A stretch of 64,000 bases of DNA from Camelimonas lactis (GCF_004342915.1 NZ_SLWL01000009.1:118526-182525), one strand, 5' to 3'; positions 8,346 through 18,030 are shown, numbered from the stretch's first letter. Program-made: numbers and translations. The notes: generated by a model not told the origin, from the sequence alone.

Positions 8346-9077
8346 ATGTCCGCCGGACCGCTGATGCCGAAAGCCACCGCCATCTGGCTGGTGGACAACA
8401 CCTCCCTGACCTTTGAGCAGATCGGCGACTTCTGCAAGCTGCACCCGCTTGAGGTGAAGGGCATCGCCGACGGCGAAGTCGCCGCCGGCATCAAGGGCCT
8501 CGATCCGGTGACGGGCGGCCAGCTCGCCCGCGAGGAAATCGAGAAGGGCCAGAAGAACCCTGACTACCGCCTCAAGCTGCAGGAATCGCGCGTGCGTCTG
8601 CCGGAGGTGAAGCGGTCGCGTGGTCCGCGCTACACGCCGGTGTCGCGTCGCCACGACCGCCCCAACGCCATCCTGTGGCTGCTGCGCAACCACCCGGAGC
8701 TGAAGGACGCGCAGATCATGCGCCTGGTCGGCACCACCAAGAACACCATCCAGCAGATCCGCGAGCGGACCCACTGGAACATGGCCTCGCTCAGCCCGAT
8801 GGACCCGGTGACCCTGGGCCTCGCTTCGCAGATCGACCTGGACCTGGAAGTGAGCAAGGCGGCCAAGGACCGGCCGCCATCCATGGACGAAGGCGGCCAG
8901 ACCCTGCTGCCGGCGGAAGTCACCACCGCCGCGCCGGAAAGCCCGTTTGGCGGCAATCCGTTCGGCGAGATCAAGCCGCCGCGCCGCGAGGAAGAGAAAA
9001 TCGACGTCGGCTCGGTGTTCTCGAAGCTGGGCGGCGCCTCGAAGCGCGGCCATGACGAGGACGACGACGACCTCTGA
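8346..9077 (+). CDS. trcR: DUF1013 protein, cell-cycle transcriptional regulator TrcR
   Basis: A 243-residue protein of the alphaproteobacterial DUF1013/TrcR family. In Caulobacter TrcR is reported to associate with RNA polymerase at many promoters and influence cell-cycle genes including ctrA. Diagnostic blocks are LMPKATAIWLVDNTSLTFEQ, HPLEVKGIADGEVA, a basic middle (SRGPRYTPVSRRHDRPNAI) and a helix-turn-helix-like VGTTKNTIQQIRERTHWN. The C-terminus is very acidic (HDEDDDDL). GGAGGAATT upstream of 8346 supports the start. It is monocistronic, with a strong terminator after it. Confidence 0.88.
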   Translation: MSAGPLMPKATAIWLVDNTSLTFEQIGDFCKLHPLEVKGIADGEVAAGIKGLDPVTGGQLAREEIEKGQKNPDYRLKLQESRVRLPEVKRSRGPRYTPVSRRHDRPNAILWLLRNHPELKDAQIMRLVGTTKNTIQQIRERTHWNMASLSPMDPVTLGLASQIDLDLEVSKAAKDRPPSMDEGGQTLLPAEVTTAAPESPFGGNPFGEIKPPRREEEKIDVGSVFSKLGGASKRGHDEDDDDL

Positions 9078-9104
9078 GGCCCGGTTCAGGGCTGCAGGGA
9101 TAAC

Positions 9105-9136
9105 GGCAAAATGGCCGGGCGACTTGCCCGGCCATT
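9105..9136 (+). terminator. Terminator of trcR
   Basis: AAAATGGCCGGGC, a short loop and GCCCGGCCATTTTT form a 13-bp stem whose A and T flanks allow termination in both directions. It begins 28 bases after the trcR stop. Confidence 0.93.
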
Positions 9137-9274
9137 TTTCATTTCAAAGACCCGGCGCCTTTCAACTTGCGGAGAAACGGCTGTTCCCGGTTGCGCCGCG
9201 CGCCGGCGTTGTCCACCCTGCCCGCCATGACTTGCGCGGCCACGCGGCGCAGCCAACCGGCAGGGAGACGTTTC

Positions 9275-10225
9275 ATGGAAAAGCGGGAACTGGGTCGTTC
9301 GGGCATTCACGTTCCGCCGCTGTGCTTCGGCGGCAATGTCTTTGGCTGGACCGCGGACGCCACCACCTCTTTCGCCCTGCTCGACGGGCTGCGTGAAGCG
9401 GGCCTCAATTTCATCGACACGGCGGACGTCTATTCGGTCTGGGCGCCTGGTCATGTGGGCGGGGAATCGGAGACGGTGATCGGCGACTGGCTGGCGGCGC
9501 GCGGCGGTCGCGACAAAATGATCATCGCCACCAAGGTCGGGGCCGAGCTGGCGCCGGACAAAAAGGGCCTGAAGCGGGCGTGGATCGAAAAGGCCGTCGA
9601 GGATTCCCTGCGCCGCCTGCGCACCGATTACATCGACCTCTACCAGTCGCATTTCGACGATCCGGACACGCCGGTGGAAGAGCCGCTGGAGGCCTACGCC
9701 GCGTTGATCCAGGCCGGCAAGGTGCGGGCCATCGGCGCCTCCAATTTTTCGGCGGAGCGCCTGGCTGCGGCGCTGGCCGCCAGCGGCCGGGGCCTGCCCC
9801 GCTACGAGACGTTTCAGCCGGAATACAATCTCTATGCGCGCGACAGCTATGAGGGCCCGTTGCAGGAGCTGTGCGCCGCCCAGGGGCTCGGCGTCATTCC
9901 GTATTTCGCCCTCGCCGCCGGCTTTCTCACCGGCAAATATCGCTCGGAGGCGGATTTTGGCAAAAGCGCCCGGGGCGCCCGGTCAATCCAGAAATATCTC
10001 AACCCGCGCGGCCTGCGCATCCTCGATGCGCTCGACGCCGTCGCCGCCCGCCATGACGCCACCCCCGCCCGCATCGCCCTGGCCTGGCTGATGGCGCGAC
10101 CAACCATCACCGCGCCCATCGCCAGCGCCACCAGCCTGAGCCAGTTGCAGGAACTGGTCGCCGCGTCGCAATTGCGGCTCACCGCCCCCGACCTGCGCGA
10201 CCTCGACGCCGCCAGCGCCGCCTGA
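9275..10225 (+). CDS. Aldo/keto reductase, general-stress/YajO-like
   Basis: A 316-residue NADPH-dependent (beta/alpha)8-barrel oxidoreductase. The tetrad is visible: the aspartate and tyrosine in NFIDTADVYSVW, the lysine in IATKVG and the histidine in LYQSHFDDP. IGASNFSAERL and the C-terminal NADP-binding ASATSLSQLQEL are also conserved. CAGGGAG lies just before the ATG at 9275. The physiological substrate is unknown. A cluster of 9-bp repeats follows within 20 bases of the stop. Confidence 0.9.
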   Translation: MEKRELGRSGIHVPPLCFGGNVFGWTADATTSFALLDGLREAGLNFIDTADVYSVWAPGHVGGESETVIGDWLAARGGRDKMIIATKVGAELAPDKKGLKRAWIEKAVEDSLRRLRTDYIDLYQSHFDDPDTPVEEPLEAYAALIQAGKVRAIGASNFSAERLAAALAASGRGLPRYETFQPEYNLYARDSYEGPLQELCAAQGLGVIPYFALAAGFLTGKYRSEADFGKSARGARSIQKYLNPRGLRILDALDAVAARHDATPARIALAWLMARPTITAPIASATSLSQLQELVAASQLRLTAPDLRDLDAASAA

Positions 10226-10244
10226 GGTTGCCAGGGGGCCAGGG

Positions 10245-10271
10245 GGTCCAAGAGGTCCAAGAGGTCCAAGG
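10245..10271. repeat. 9-bp tandem repeat, three copies
   Basis: GGTCCAAGA occurs at 10245-10253 and 10254-10262, with a variant at 10263-10271, preceded by GCCAGGGG-type duplications from 10229. It starts 20 bases after the reductase stop codon. Confidence 0.9.
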
Positions 10272-10501
10272 GCCCCATGGGGCGGTGATCCGGCCATGCC
10301 CCGGCCGTGATCCGGCGCAGCCCCCCGCCCCCTGTCTGACAGGCGACGCCCGGGGGCGTGTCGGGTTTTCACGGCTTGCAGACGCGAAATGGCCGGAACA
10401 GGTCCGGCCATTCAAGCAACCCCCGCTTCTTGGCGCCTCCCCAGCAGAGGCCCGGCGACAGCGGCAAGGCAAAACAACCGCGACCTCGCCCCGGAGCCTG
10501 C

Positions 10502-10557
10502 CCCAGTTTCGCGCCCCAGTTTCGCGCCCCTGTCTCGGCGCCCCAGTTTCTCGCGCC
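10502..10557. repeat. 13-14 bp tandem repeat, about four degenerate copies
   Basis: CCCAGTTTCGCGC is found exactly at 10502-10514 and 10515-10527, followed by two diverged copies reaching the prpE stop codon at 10558-10560. Confidence 0.85.
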
Positions 10558-12498
10558 TCAGCCGCGCGTTTTGCCGAGGGCGTCGGCCACTTCATCCAGC
10601 ACCGTCGCGTCCTCGATGGTCGCCGGCATGGTCCACGCCTCGTCGTCGGCGATCTTTTTCATCGTGCCGCGCAGGATCTTGCCGGAGCGCGTCTTTGGCA
10701 GCCGCCCGACCGTGACCACGGTCTTGAACGCCGCGACCGGGCCGATCTTCTCGCGCACCAGCGCCACCACTTCCTTCTCGATATCGATCGGGCTCTGGCT
10801 GACGCCGCTTTTCAGCACGATGAAGCCACAGGGAATCTCGCCCTTGATGGCGTCCTTCACGCCAATCACCGCGCACTCGGCCACCGCCGGATGCATGGCG
10901 ATCACCTCTTCCATGCCGCCGGTGGACAGCCGGTGGCCAGCGACATTGATGATGTCGTCGGTGCGGCCCATGACAAAGATATAGCCATCCGCATCGATGA
11001 ACCCGGCGTCGCCCGTGCGGTAGTAGCCAGGGAAATCCTCCAGATAGCTGGAGCGGAACCGCGCCTCGTCACGCCACAGGTCCGGCAGGCAGCCCGGCGC
11101 CAGCGGCAATTTGATCGCCACTGAGCCCATGGTCCCCGCCGGAACCTGCTTGCCGGCCTCGTCCAGGATCTGCACGTCGTAGCCCGGCATCGGCACGCCG
11201 GTTGAGCCATACTTGACCGGCAGCTGGCCAAGCCCCACCGGATTGCCGGCGATGGCCCAGCCGGTTTCCGTCTGCCACCAGTGGTCGATCACCGGAACCT
11301 TCAGAACCTTCTCGGCCCACTGGATGGTTTCCGGGTCAGCGCGCTCGCCGGCGAGAAACAGGGTGCGGAAGTCCTTCAGATCGTATTTGGCGATCAGCTT
11401 GCCCTCGGGGTCCTCCTTGCGGATGGCGCGCAACGCCGTCGGCGCGGTGAACAGCGCCTTCACCCCGTGCTCGGAGATTACCCGCCAGAACGCCCCGGCG
11501 TCGGGCGTGCTCACCGGCTTGCCCTCATACAGCACGCTGGTCGCGCCATAGACGAGCGGCGCATAGACGATATAGCTGTGCCCGACGACCCAGCCCACGT
11601 CCGAAGCGGTCCAGAACACCTCGCCCGGCCGGATGCCGTAAAGCCCCTTCATCGACCAGTTGAGGGCGACCAGATAGCCGCCGGTGTCGCGCACCACGCC
11701 CTTGGGCTTGCCAGTCGTGCCGGAGGTATAGAGCACGTAGAGCGGCGCTGTGGCGTCCACCGCCACGCAGTCGACGGACTTTCCGGCGGCGCGGGCCCTG
11801 TCCACCAGCGTCGCCCAGTCGTGGTCGCGGCCCTTGCACAGTTTCGCTTCGGCTTGCGGACGTTGCAGGATCACGCAGGCGCCAGGTTTCGCCTCCGACA
11901 TCTCCAGCGCGTCGTCCAGCAGCGGCTTGTAGGGCACGATGCGCGCCCCTTCGATCCCGCACGATGCGGCGAGAACCACCTTGGGCTTGACGTCGGCGAT
12001 GCGCGTCGCCAGCTCGCGGGCGGAAAAGCCGCCGAACACCACCGAATGGATGGCCCCAAGCCGGGCGCAGGCCAGCATCGCGAACGCCGCCTCGGGAACC
12101 ATCGGCATGTAAATGACCACCCGGTCGCCCTTGCCGACGCCCAGATCGTGCAGCACGGCGGCGAGCAGCGTGACTTCCGCCAGCAGGCCATTGTAGGAAA
12201 TCACCCGTTTCGCGCCGGTGACCGGGCTGTCATAGATGATCGCCGGCTGGGAGCCGCGACCGCGCTCCACGTGGCGGTCCACCGCATTATAGCAGGCGTT
12301 CAGGCGCCCGCCCTCGAACCAGCGGCCATAGACGCCGGCGGATGCATCAAAAATCTTGGCCGGCCGCCGCATCCAGTCGATGCCCTGCGCCGCTTCCTTC
12401 CAGAATTCCTCCGGGTTGCGCATGGCGCGTTCCCGGATGCTGAAATAGCTGCTGGCGTTCGCTGCTGGCGCGCCCGCGGCCCCCGACTTCTGGATCAC
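10558..12498 (-). CDS. prpE: Propionate--CoA ligase
   Basis: A 646-residue adenylate-forming enzyme that activates propionate to propionyl-CoA (acetyl-CoA synthetase family). Visible motifs are the P-loop YTSGTTGKPKGVVRD, WTASDVGWVVGHSYIVYAPL, the DHWWQTETGW core and the C-terminal catalytic lysine in KTRSGKILRG. The stretch ARLGAIHSVVFGGFSARELA is typical of the ACS/PrpE group. I place the start at a GTG (12498) preceded by TGAGGAACAAC, because the family N-terminal helix (SYFSIRERAMRNPEEFW) needs residues upstream of the internal ATG at 12426. It is divergent from another CoA ligase. Confidence 0.92.
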   Translation of the reverse strand: MIQKSGAAGAPAANASSYFSIRERAMRNPEEFWKEAAQGIDWMRRPAKIFDASAGVYGRWFEGGRLNACYNAVDRHVERGRGSQPAIIYDSPVTGAKRVISYNGLLAEVTLLAAVLHDLGVGKGDRVVIYMPMVPEAAFAMLACARLGAIHSVVFGGFSARELATRIADVKPKVVLAASCGIEGARIVPYKPLLDDALEMSEAKPGACVILQRPQAEAKLCKGRDHDWATLVDRARAAGKSVDCVAVDATAPLYVLYTSGTTGKPKGVVRDTGGYLVALNWSMKGLYGIRPGEVFWTASDVGWVVGHSYIVYAPLVYGATSVLYEGKPVSTPDAGAFWRVISEHGVKALFTAPTALRAIRKEDPEGKLIAKYDLKDFRTLFLAGERADPETIQWAEKVLKVPVIDHWWQTETGWAIAGNPVGLGQLPVKYGSTGVPMPGYDVQILDEAGKQVPAGTMGSVAIKLPLAPGCLPDLWRDEARFRSSYLEDFPGYYRTGDAGFIDADGYIFVMGRTDDIINVAGHRLSTGGMEEVIAMHPAVAECAVIGVKDAIKGEIPCGFIVLKSGVSQSPIDIEKEVVALVREKIGPVAAFKTVVTVGRLPKTRSGKILRGTMKKIADDEAWTMPATIEDATVLDEVADALGKTRG

Positions 12499-12894
12499 GT
12501 TGTTCCTCAGGGTTGGAGCGCGCGCCAACGCAACGCGCCCTGGGTAACGATGCGGCGGCGCCGGAAGGCAGGACATGAAGCCCATGGCCAGCCGGCGTCA
12601 GCCGCACGGTCGCCCGCGCCCGCAGCGTGTTTCCGACCTCCCGGAGCCCGTCTGTACCGGGCGTGACCGGCGTCGCCGCTGGCGCGAACCACCCCGATCA
12701 TATCGCCAGCCGTGCGCCAGCGCACCCTCAACCTGTGCATGACGCCCCCCAGGATCAGGGCGAGACGCCTGGCGGCGATGATCCGCGCCTTGCACCGGAA
12801 AACATTTTTCCGTTTCGACCTTCGCCGGATTGCCAGCGCGCGCCGAAAGGTGTCCATTCCGCCAGAAAACGCTGCCTTCCGGAGACCTGCTGCC
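12499..12894. other. Divergent promoter region between prpE and an acyl-CoA synthetase
   Basis: This 396-base stretch should hold promoters for two ligase genes leaving in opposite directions. I see no gene, no strong hairpin and no repeat. The moderately AT-rich part around 12800-12830 is the likeliest place for a promoter of the plus-strand gene. Confidence 0.4.
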
Positions 12895-14523
12895 ATGACG
12901 TCGATGTACGCTCGCGATCTCGACCGCGTTCCGGCGAATTTCCAGCCGCTGACGCCGCTGACCTATCTGGCGCGGGCCGCGGCGACATTCCCGGATCACA
13001 CCGCCGTCATCCATGGCGGCCTGCGCCGCAGTTACCGCGAGCTTTACGCCCGCAGCCGCCGCCTCGCCTCGGCCCTGCGCCAGGCCGGCGTCGGCCGCCT
13101 CGACACCGTCTCGGTGATGCTGACCAACACGCCCGAAATGGTGGAGTGCCACTACGGCGTCCCCATGTGCGGCGCGGTGCTCAACACCCTCAACACGCGC
13201 CTCGACGCCGCCATCCTCGCCTTCACGCTGGACCACGCGGAAACGAAGGTGCTGATCACCGACCGCGAATTTTCCGCGGTGGTGAAGGAGGCGCTGCAAC
13301 TGGCGAAGGTTTCGCCGCTGGTCATCGACGTCGATGACCCGGAGTTCGACGGACGCGGCGACCGTCTTGGGCCGCAGGACTATGAGGCGTTCATCGGCGC
13401 TGGCGACGCGGATTTCTCCTGGGCCCACCCGGATGACGAATGGGACGCCATCTCGCTCAACTACACCTCCGGCACCACTGGCGATCCCAAGGGCGTCGTC
13501 TATCACCACCGTGGCGCGGCGCTGCTGGCCATGGGCAACGTCATCAGCTGCGGCATGCAGAAGCATCCAGTGTATCTGTGGACGCTGCCGATGTTCCATT
13601 GCAACGGCTGGTGCTTCCCGTGGACGGTGTCGGTCGTGGCCGGAACCCATGTCTGCCTGCGTCAGGTGCGCGCCGGCGCCATTTACGCCGCCATCGCCGA
13701 TCACGGCGTCACCCATCTGTGCGGCGCGCCGATCGTCATGGCCACCCTGCTGAATGCGCCCGACGATGAGAAGCGCGCCTTCAGCCACAAGGTGTCCTTC
13801 ACCACCGCCGCCGCGCCGCCGCCCGAGGCGGTGCTGGCCGGCATGGCCGCCGCCGGCTTCGAGGTCACCCACGTCTATGGCCTCACCGAGAGCTACGGCC
13901 CCGCCGTCGTCAATGAATGGCATGAAGAATGGAACGCCCTGCCGGCGGCGGAGCAGGCGGCGAAGAAATCCCGCCAGGGCGTGCCCTATCCGGTGCTGGA
14001 CGGCCTCGCGGTGCTGCATCCCGACACCATGGAGCCCATGCCCGCCGATGGCGAAAGCCTCGGCGAGGTGATGATGCGCGGCAACGTCATCATGAAGGGT
14101 TATCTGAAGAACCCGGCGGCCACGCAGAAGGCCTTCGCCGGCGGCTGGTTCCACACGGGCGATCTCGGCGTCATGCATGCCGACGGATACATCCAGCTCA
14201 AGGATCGCTCCAAGGACATCATCATCTCCGGCGGCGAGAACATTTCGTCGATCGAGGTGGAGGACGCGCTCTACAAGCACCCGGCCGTCGCCAGCGTCGC
14301 CGTGGTGGCGAAGCCTGACGACAAATGGGGCGAGACCCCCTGCGCCTTCGTCGAGCTGAAGCCGGGCAAGACGGCGACGGTGGAGGAACTGCTGGACTGG
14401 TGCCGCCAGAACCTGGCCCGCTACAAGGTTCCCCGGACCATTGTCTTCGCCGAGATCCCGAAGACCTCAACCGGCAAGCTGCAAAAATTCCAGCTGCGCG
14501 AGAAAGCCCGCAACCTGCCGTAA
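12895..14523 (+). CDS. Fatty-acid-type acyl-CoA synthetase
   Basis: A 542-residue class I adenylate-forming ligase that activates a carboxylic acid to its CoA thioester. Motifs are YTSGTTGDPKGVVYHHRGA, TLPMFHCNGWCFPWTV, HVYGLTESYG, GWFHTGDLG, KDIIISGGENISS and the terminal lysine in PKTSTGKLQK. The AlkK/DmdB-like pattern suggests a medium-chain or methylthio-propionate-like substrate, but specificity cannot be read from sequence. The ATG at 12895 follows CCGGAGACC and gives the expected length. Divergent pairing with prpE suggests shared control of short-acid use. Confidence 0.9.
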   Translation: MTSMYARDLDRVPANFQPLTPLTYLARAAATFPDHTAVIHGGLRRSYRELYARSRRLASALRQAGVGRLDTVSVMLTNTPEMVECHYGVPMCGAVLNTLNTRLDAAILAFTLDHAETKVLITDREFSAVVKEALQLAKVSPLVIDVDDPEFDGRGDRLGPQDYEAFIGAGDADFSWAHPDDEWDAISLNYTSGTTGDPKGVVYHHRGAALLAMGNVISCGMQKHPVYLWTLPMFHCNGWCFPWTVSVVAGTHVCLRQVRAGAIYAAIADHGVTHLCGAPIVMATLLNAPDDEKRAFSHKVSFTTAAAPPPEAVLAGMAAAGFEVTHVYGLTESYGPAVVNEWHEEWNALPAAEQAAKKSRQGVPYPVLDGLAVLHPDTMEPMPADGESLGEVMMRGNVIMKGYLKNPAATQKAFAGGWFHTGDLGVMHADGYIQLKDRSKDIIISGGENISSIEVEDALYKHPAVASVAVVAKPDDKWGETPCAFVELKPGKTATVEELLDWCRQNLARYKVPRTIVFAEIPKTSTGKLQKFQLREKARNLP

Positions 14524-14857
14524 CAGCGAAACCCGGCGGGAGCCTCACGGCAAGCGGCCGGACCAGGCGCGGCCACCGGTCGCCAGATAGTCAGGCCCCA
14601 AGGTCGTCGAGGCGCCGGCCAATGGCCAGCCCCCGGCCGCCGCATCACACCGCATGCGCTGCGCGGCCACGTCCCTGCGCAGCCTGGGCGCGAGAACCTG
14701 CTTCGCGCCAACCGGGCAATAAAAAAGGGCGCGGCGCTGTCCGCCGAACCCCAGACTTGAAAGATCACCAAAACCCGACGCGATGCTTGCGCGGCGTTCC
14801 TGTCGGCCCATATGTCTGGCCCATTTGCGAACCGGCCGCGACAGCGCGGCGGGCCTG
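14524..14857. other. Convergent intergenic region, no gene
   Basis: The stop of the acyl-CoA synthetase faces the stop of a YdcH-like gene. A run of six A residues at about 14721-14726 followed by GC-rich sequence could be a minus-strand terminator, but the stem is poor. Nothing else is supported. Confidence 0.45.
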
Positions 14858-15058
14858 CTAGTGCAGGGAGGACGCCGCAAGCGGAGCATCCACCTGCTGG
14901 CGCAAGCGCGTGATCTCGTCCTTCAGTTGCAGCTTTTTCCGCTTGAGCTCGCTGAGGGCGACATCAGGCGTCGCAGGTTGCCTCCGTGCGACTTCCAGTT
15001 CCCGTTCGACAGCGCGATGACGCTTTTCCAGTTCGGACAGATGGGACTGCACGCTCAT
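14858..15058 (-). CDS. YdcH-like (DUF465) small coiled-coil protein
   Basis: A 66-residue protein of the DUF465 family, predicted to be almost entirely an antiparallel coiled coil. The pattern SHLSELEKRHRAVERELEVA and LKRKKLQLKDEITRLRQQVD is typical. Function is unknown. The ATG at 15058 follows AAGGATACGCC. It diverges from a second member of the same family, both upstream of purE, a grouping common in Rhizobiales. Confidence 0.87.
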   Translation of the reverse strand: MSVQSHLSELEKRHRAVERELEVARRQPATPDVALSELKRKKLQLKDEITRLRQQVDAPLAASSLH

Positions 15059-15435
15059 GGCGTATCCTTTCGTCGTTGCGGACGACGGAAGTGTGACATG
15101 CTGAAGATGGCCATTGGAAGGCCCCCCGTTCGGGCGACTGGATACATCGATCTGCGGGCTCCATCCCTGAGCGCATTGCGACGCGGGACAGTTTCGTGGC
15201 GTTTCCCCCGGTTCGCGCCCGGCCCGTTTGCGGATCGCGACAGGCGCGCCCAAACCGGCGACGCGGCGCATCACGAGATTGTGACATCTTGCTCTCCAGG
15301 ACGCTGGACCGCATAATCCGGGATGGAAAATCTGCCCGGCGCGACAGCATGAAACCTGCCTCGCCCCAAGCTGGCGCTTGCCTGCAGCTTGCCCGCCAGC
15401 TCCGTCACCAATGCCCGCAGTAACGATCTGGATGC
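15059..15435. other. Divergent region between the two YdcH-like genes
   Basis: No gene is supported. The region must contain the promoters for both YdcH-like genes, and possibly for purE-purK through the second one. Confidence 0.4.
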
Positions 15436-15714
15436 ATGATGATCGAGTCCAACGAGCCAGGCTCCGAACCCGCGGCGCTCGCCCTTGCCGGCCGGGCCGC
15501 GAACGCCGCCACGGAGGACCTCGCTGACCGGCTCGGCGCCGAGCTGGCGCGCCTGCGCCAGGAGCACCGCGACCTCGACGCGGCCATCGTCGCCCTGAGC
15601 GAAGCCGGCAGCGTCGACCTGCTGCAGCTGCAACGGCTGAAAAAGCGCAAACTCCTGCTGAAGGACCGCATCCGGCGTCTGCAGGATGAACTCACCCCCG
15701 ACATCATCGCCTGA
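15436..15714 (+). CDS. Second YdcH-like (DUF465) coiled-coil protein
   Basis: A 92-residue paralog. After a 25-residue alanine-rich head come LADRLGAELARLRQEHRDLD and LLQLQRLKKRKLLLKDRIRR, the heptad core of DUF465. The start is either of two adjacent ATGs at 15436 and 15439. It is 93 bases upstream of purE on the same strand and may be cotranscribed with it; a functional link to purine synthesis is not established. Confidence 0.85.
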   Translation: MMIESNEPGSEPAALALAGRAANAATEDLADRLGAELARLRQEHRDLDAAIVALSEAGSVDLLQLQRLKKRKLLLKDRIRRLQDELTPDIIA

Positions 15715-15807
15715 CGGTTCGCCCCCGCCGCAAGACCGTTCGCCTGAAAAGACTTGCGCGCCGCCCTGCCTCCCGATAACAGCCCTTTTTCTGCGTGAGA
15801 GATTTTA

Positions 15808-16338
15808 ATGGCCAGAAGCACGGGCGACAGGTCCCCGAAAAAGGGCGCTGACGCGACGGTTCCCGTCGCCATCATCATGGGCAGCCAGTCCGACTGGGCG
15901 ACCATGCGACACGCCTCGGAAACGCTGGCGGCGCTGGGCGTCGACCATGAAAGCCGCATCGTTTCGGCCCACCGCACCCCGGAGCGTCTTTATGACTTCG
16001 CCCGCGGCGCCCGCGACGCCGGCTTCAGGGTCATCATCGCCGGCGCTGGCGGCGCCGCCCACCTGCCTGGCATGACGGCCGCGCTGACGCCCCTGCCCGT
16101 GTTCGGCGTGCCAGTCGAATCAAAGACCCTCTCCGGCCAGGACAGCCTGCTCTCCATCGTGCAAATGCCGGGCGGCGTGCCGGTCGGCGCCCTGGCCATC
16201 GGCAAGGCCGGCGCCATCAACGCCGCATTGCTCGCCGCCGCCGTGCTCGCCCTGAATGACGCCGCCCTCGCCGACCGCCTGGACGCGTGGCGCGCCAGCC
16301 AGACCGCCAGCGTCGCGCAATTCCCCACGGACGACTGA
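15808..16338 (+). CDS. purE: 5-(carboxyamino)imidazole ribonucleotide mutase (class I PurE)
   Basis: A 176-residue enzyme of de novo purine synthesis that converts N5-CAIR to CAIR. Active-site blocks are [19 protein letters not shown] and [14 protein letters not shown], and the closing [20 protein letters not shown] is well conserved. The start at 15808 gives a 15-residue polar lead-in. The purK gene begins 59 bases later, so the two act in sequence and are likely cotranscribed. Confidence 0.96.
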   Translation: MARSTGDRSPKKGADATVPVAIIMGSQSDWATMRHASETLAALGVDHESRIVSAHRTPERLYDFARGARDAGFRVIIAGAGGAAHLPGMTAALTPLPVFGVPVESKTLSGQDSLLSIVQMPGGVPVGALAIGKAGAINAALLAAAVLALNDAALADRLDAWRASQTASVAQFPTDD

Positions 16339-16397
16339 CACCCGCCCCCTGACAGCGGCCGTGCGCGACGGCGCGCACCGGAGAGACCTGAAACGTG

Positions 16398-17465
16398 ATG
16401 CTGCAACCAGGCGCAACCATTGGCATTCTTGGCGGCGGCCAGCTCGGCCGGATGATGGCCATCGCCGCCGCCGGCTACGGTCTGAAGGCATGCGTTTATT
16501 GCCCGGACGCCGGCAGTCCGGCCTTCGAGGTCGCCGCCAGCCACATCCAGGCCGCCTGGGACGACGAGGCGGCGCTCGCGGATTTCTGCGCCCGCGTTGA
16601 TGTCATCACCTATGAATTCGAGAACATCCCGGCCGCGACCGTCGCCTTCCTGATGGCGCGCAAGCCCCTGGCTCCCGGCCTGAAAGCGCTGGAAACCTCG
16701 CAGGACCGGCTGGCGGAAAAAACCTTCGTCGCCAGCCTTGGCGTCGGCGTGGCGCCGTTCGCCCGCGTCGATGGCGTCGCCGACCTTGAGGCCGCGCTGG
16801 AAAAACTGGGCCGGCCGGCGATCCTGAAAACCCGCCGCTTCGGTTATGACGGCAAGGGCCAGGTCCGTATCAACGACGGCGACAGCGCCGCCGCCGCTTT
16901 CGCCGCCATCGGCCAGGCGCCGGCGATTCTCGAGGGCTTCGTGCCGTTCGATCGCGAGATTTCCGTGATCTCGGCCCGCAGCGCCACAGGCGAATTCGCC
17001 GCCTTCGACGTCTGCGAGAACGTTCACCGTCACCATATCCTCGACGTCACCACCGTCCCCGCCGCGGTTCCAGGACCGTTGCGGCAGAAGGCCGTCGCCG
17101 CCGCGCGCGCCATCGCCGACGCGCTGGAATATGTCGGCGTGCTGACCGTCGAAATGTTCGTGCTGGCCGATGGCGAGACGCTGCTGGTCAACGAGACCGC
17201 GCCGCGGGTGCACAATTCCGGCCACTGGACCATCGAAGGCGCCCGCACCTCCCAGTTCCAGCAGCATGTCCGCGCCGTCTGTGGCTGGCCGCTGGGCGAC
17301 ACCTCGCGGCTGGGCCGGGCGACCATGACCAATCTGATCGGCGACGATATCGACGCCTGGCGGGCAATCCTGGCCGAGCCAGGCGCCAGCCTCCACCTCT
17401 ATGGCAAGGCTGAAGCCCGCCCGGGCCGCAAGATGGGCCACGTCACCCGGATCCTGCCGGAATAG
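16398..17465 (+). CDS. purK: 5-(carboxyamino)imidazole ribonucleotide synthase
   Basis: This 355-residue ATP-grasp enzyme carboxylates AIR with bicarbonate and ATP to give N5-CAIR for PurE. Motifs are GILGGGQLGRMMAIAA, VITYEFENIP, KTRRFGYDGKGQ and NETAPRVHNSGHWT. A GTG immediately before the ATG (16395) is an equally possible start; GGAGAG lies 9-12 bases upstream. Its TAG stop is separated by a single base from the opposing acetyltransferase stop. Confidence 0.95.
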   Translation: MLQPGATIGILGGGQLGRMMAIAAAGYGLKACVYCPDAGSPAFEVAASHIQAAWDDEAALADFCARVDVITYEFENIPAATVAFLMARKPLAPGLKALETSQDRLAEKTFVASLGVGVAPFARVDGVADLEAALEKLGRPAILKTRRFGYDGKGQVRINDGDSAAAAFAAIGQAPAILEGFVPFDREISVISARSATGEFAAFDVCENVHRHHILDVTTVPAAVPGPLRQKAVAAARAIADALEYVGVLTVEMFVLADGETLLVNETAPRVHNSGHWTIEGARTSQFQQHVRAVCGWPLGDTSRLGRATMTNLIGDDIDAWRAILAEPGASLHLYGKAEARPGRKMGHVTRILPE

Positions 17466-17466
17466 G

Positions 17467-18030
17467 TCACTCCGGCAGCCTGACAGGTCGCGCCGGATTG
17501 CCGACCACCGTGACGCCGGCGGCCACGTCGCGCGTCACCACCGCGCCCGCGCCGATGATGGCCCCGTCGCCAACAGTGACGCCGGGGGTGATGATCGCCC
17601 CGCCACCGATCCAGACATCGGCGCCAATGCGCACCGGCCGGCCGAATTCGATTCCCCTGGCCCGGCTCGCCGCGTCGCGCGGATGATCCGCCGCATAGAT
17701 CTGCACCATGGGGCCGATCTGCGTGCGCGCGCCGATCGCCACGGAGCACACGTCCAGAATGACACAGTTGAAGTTCAGGAAAACGCCGTCGGCCAGCGTG
17801 ATATTGAAGCCATAGTCGCAGTGAAATGGCGGCCGCACCACGGCCCCGGCTCCCACGCCGCCCAGCCGCTCGGCCAGCAGGGCCCGGCGCGCCTCCGGCG
17901 ACGCCGCCAGGGCGGCGTTGTAGCGCGCCAGCCAGGCGAATGTCGCCCCAGCCTCGGCCTGCAATTCCGCATCGCCCGGGTCGTAGGGGTCGCCGGCCAG
18001 CATTTTCTGTTTCTCGCTGCGCTGCGTCAC
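17467..18030 (-). CDS. Maltose O-acetyltransferase-like sugar acetyltransferase
   Basis: A 187-residue left-handed beta-helix acetyltransferase of the Maa/NodL/LacA group, which transfers acetyl from acetyl-CoA to sugars. It has the N-terminal Mac domain (KQKMLAGDPYDPGDAEL), NFNCVILDVCSVAIG, the catalytic histidine in AADHP, and hexapeptide repeats ending VVGNPARPVRLPE. The GTG at 18030 is chosen because AGAGGAG precedes it by 6 bases and it gives the family length. The actual sugar acceptor is unknown. Confidence 0.88.
   Translation of the reverse strand: MTQRSEKQKMLAGDPYDPGDAELQAEAGATFAWLARYNAALAASPEARRALLAERLGGVGAGAVVRPPFHCDYGFNITLADGVFLNFNCVILDVCSVAIGARTQIGPMVQIYAADHPRDAASRARGIEFGRPVRIGADVWIGGGAIITPGVTVGDGAIIGAGAVVTRDVAAGVTVVGNPARPVRLPE

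Larger units (their letters stand above)
10226..10557. other. Convergent intergenic region with two tandem-repeat patches
   Basis: This region lies between the ends of the aldo/keto reductase and prpE. It holds no gene or clear terminator. It does hold a 9-bp and a 13-bp repeat patch, each adjacent to one of the two stop codons. Confidence 0.6.

Noticed and set aside
12598..14280. A long minus-strand frame opposite the acyl-CoA synthetase
   Set aside because: The plus-strand ligase motifs are complete, and the frame covers the divergent promoter region with no ribosome-binding site.
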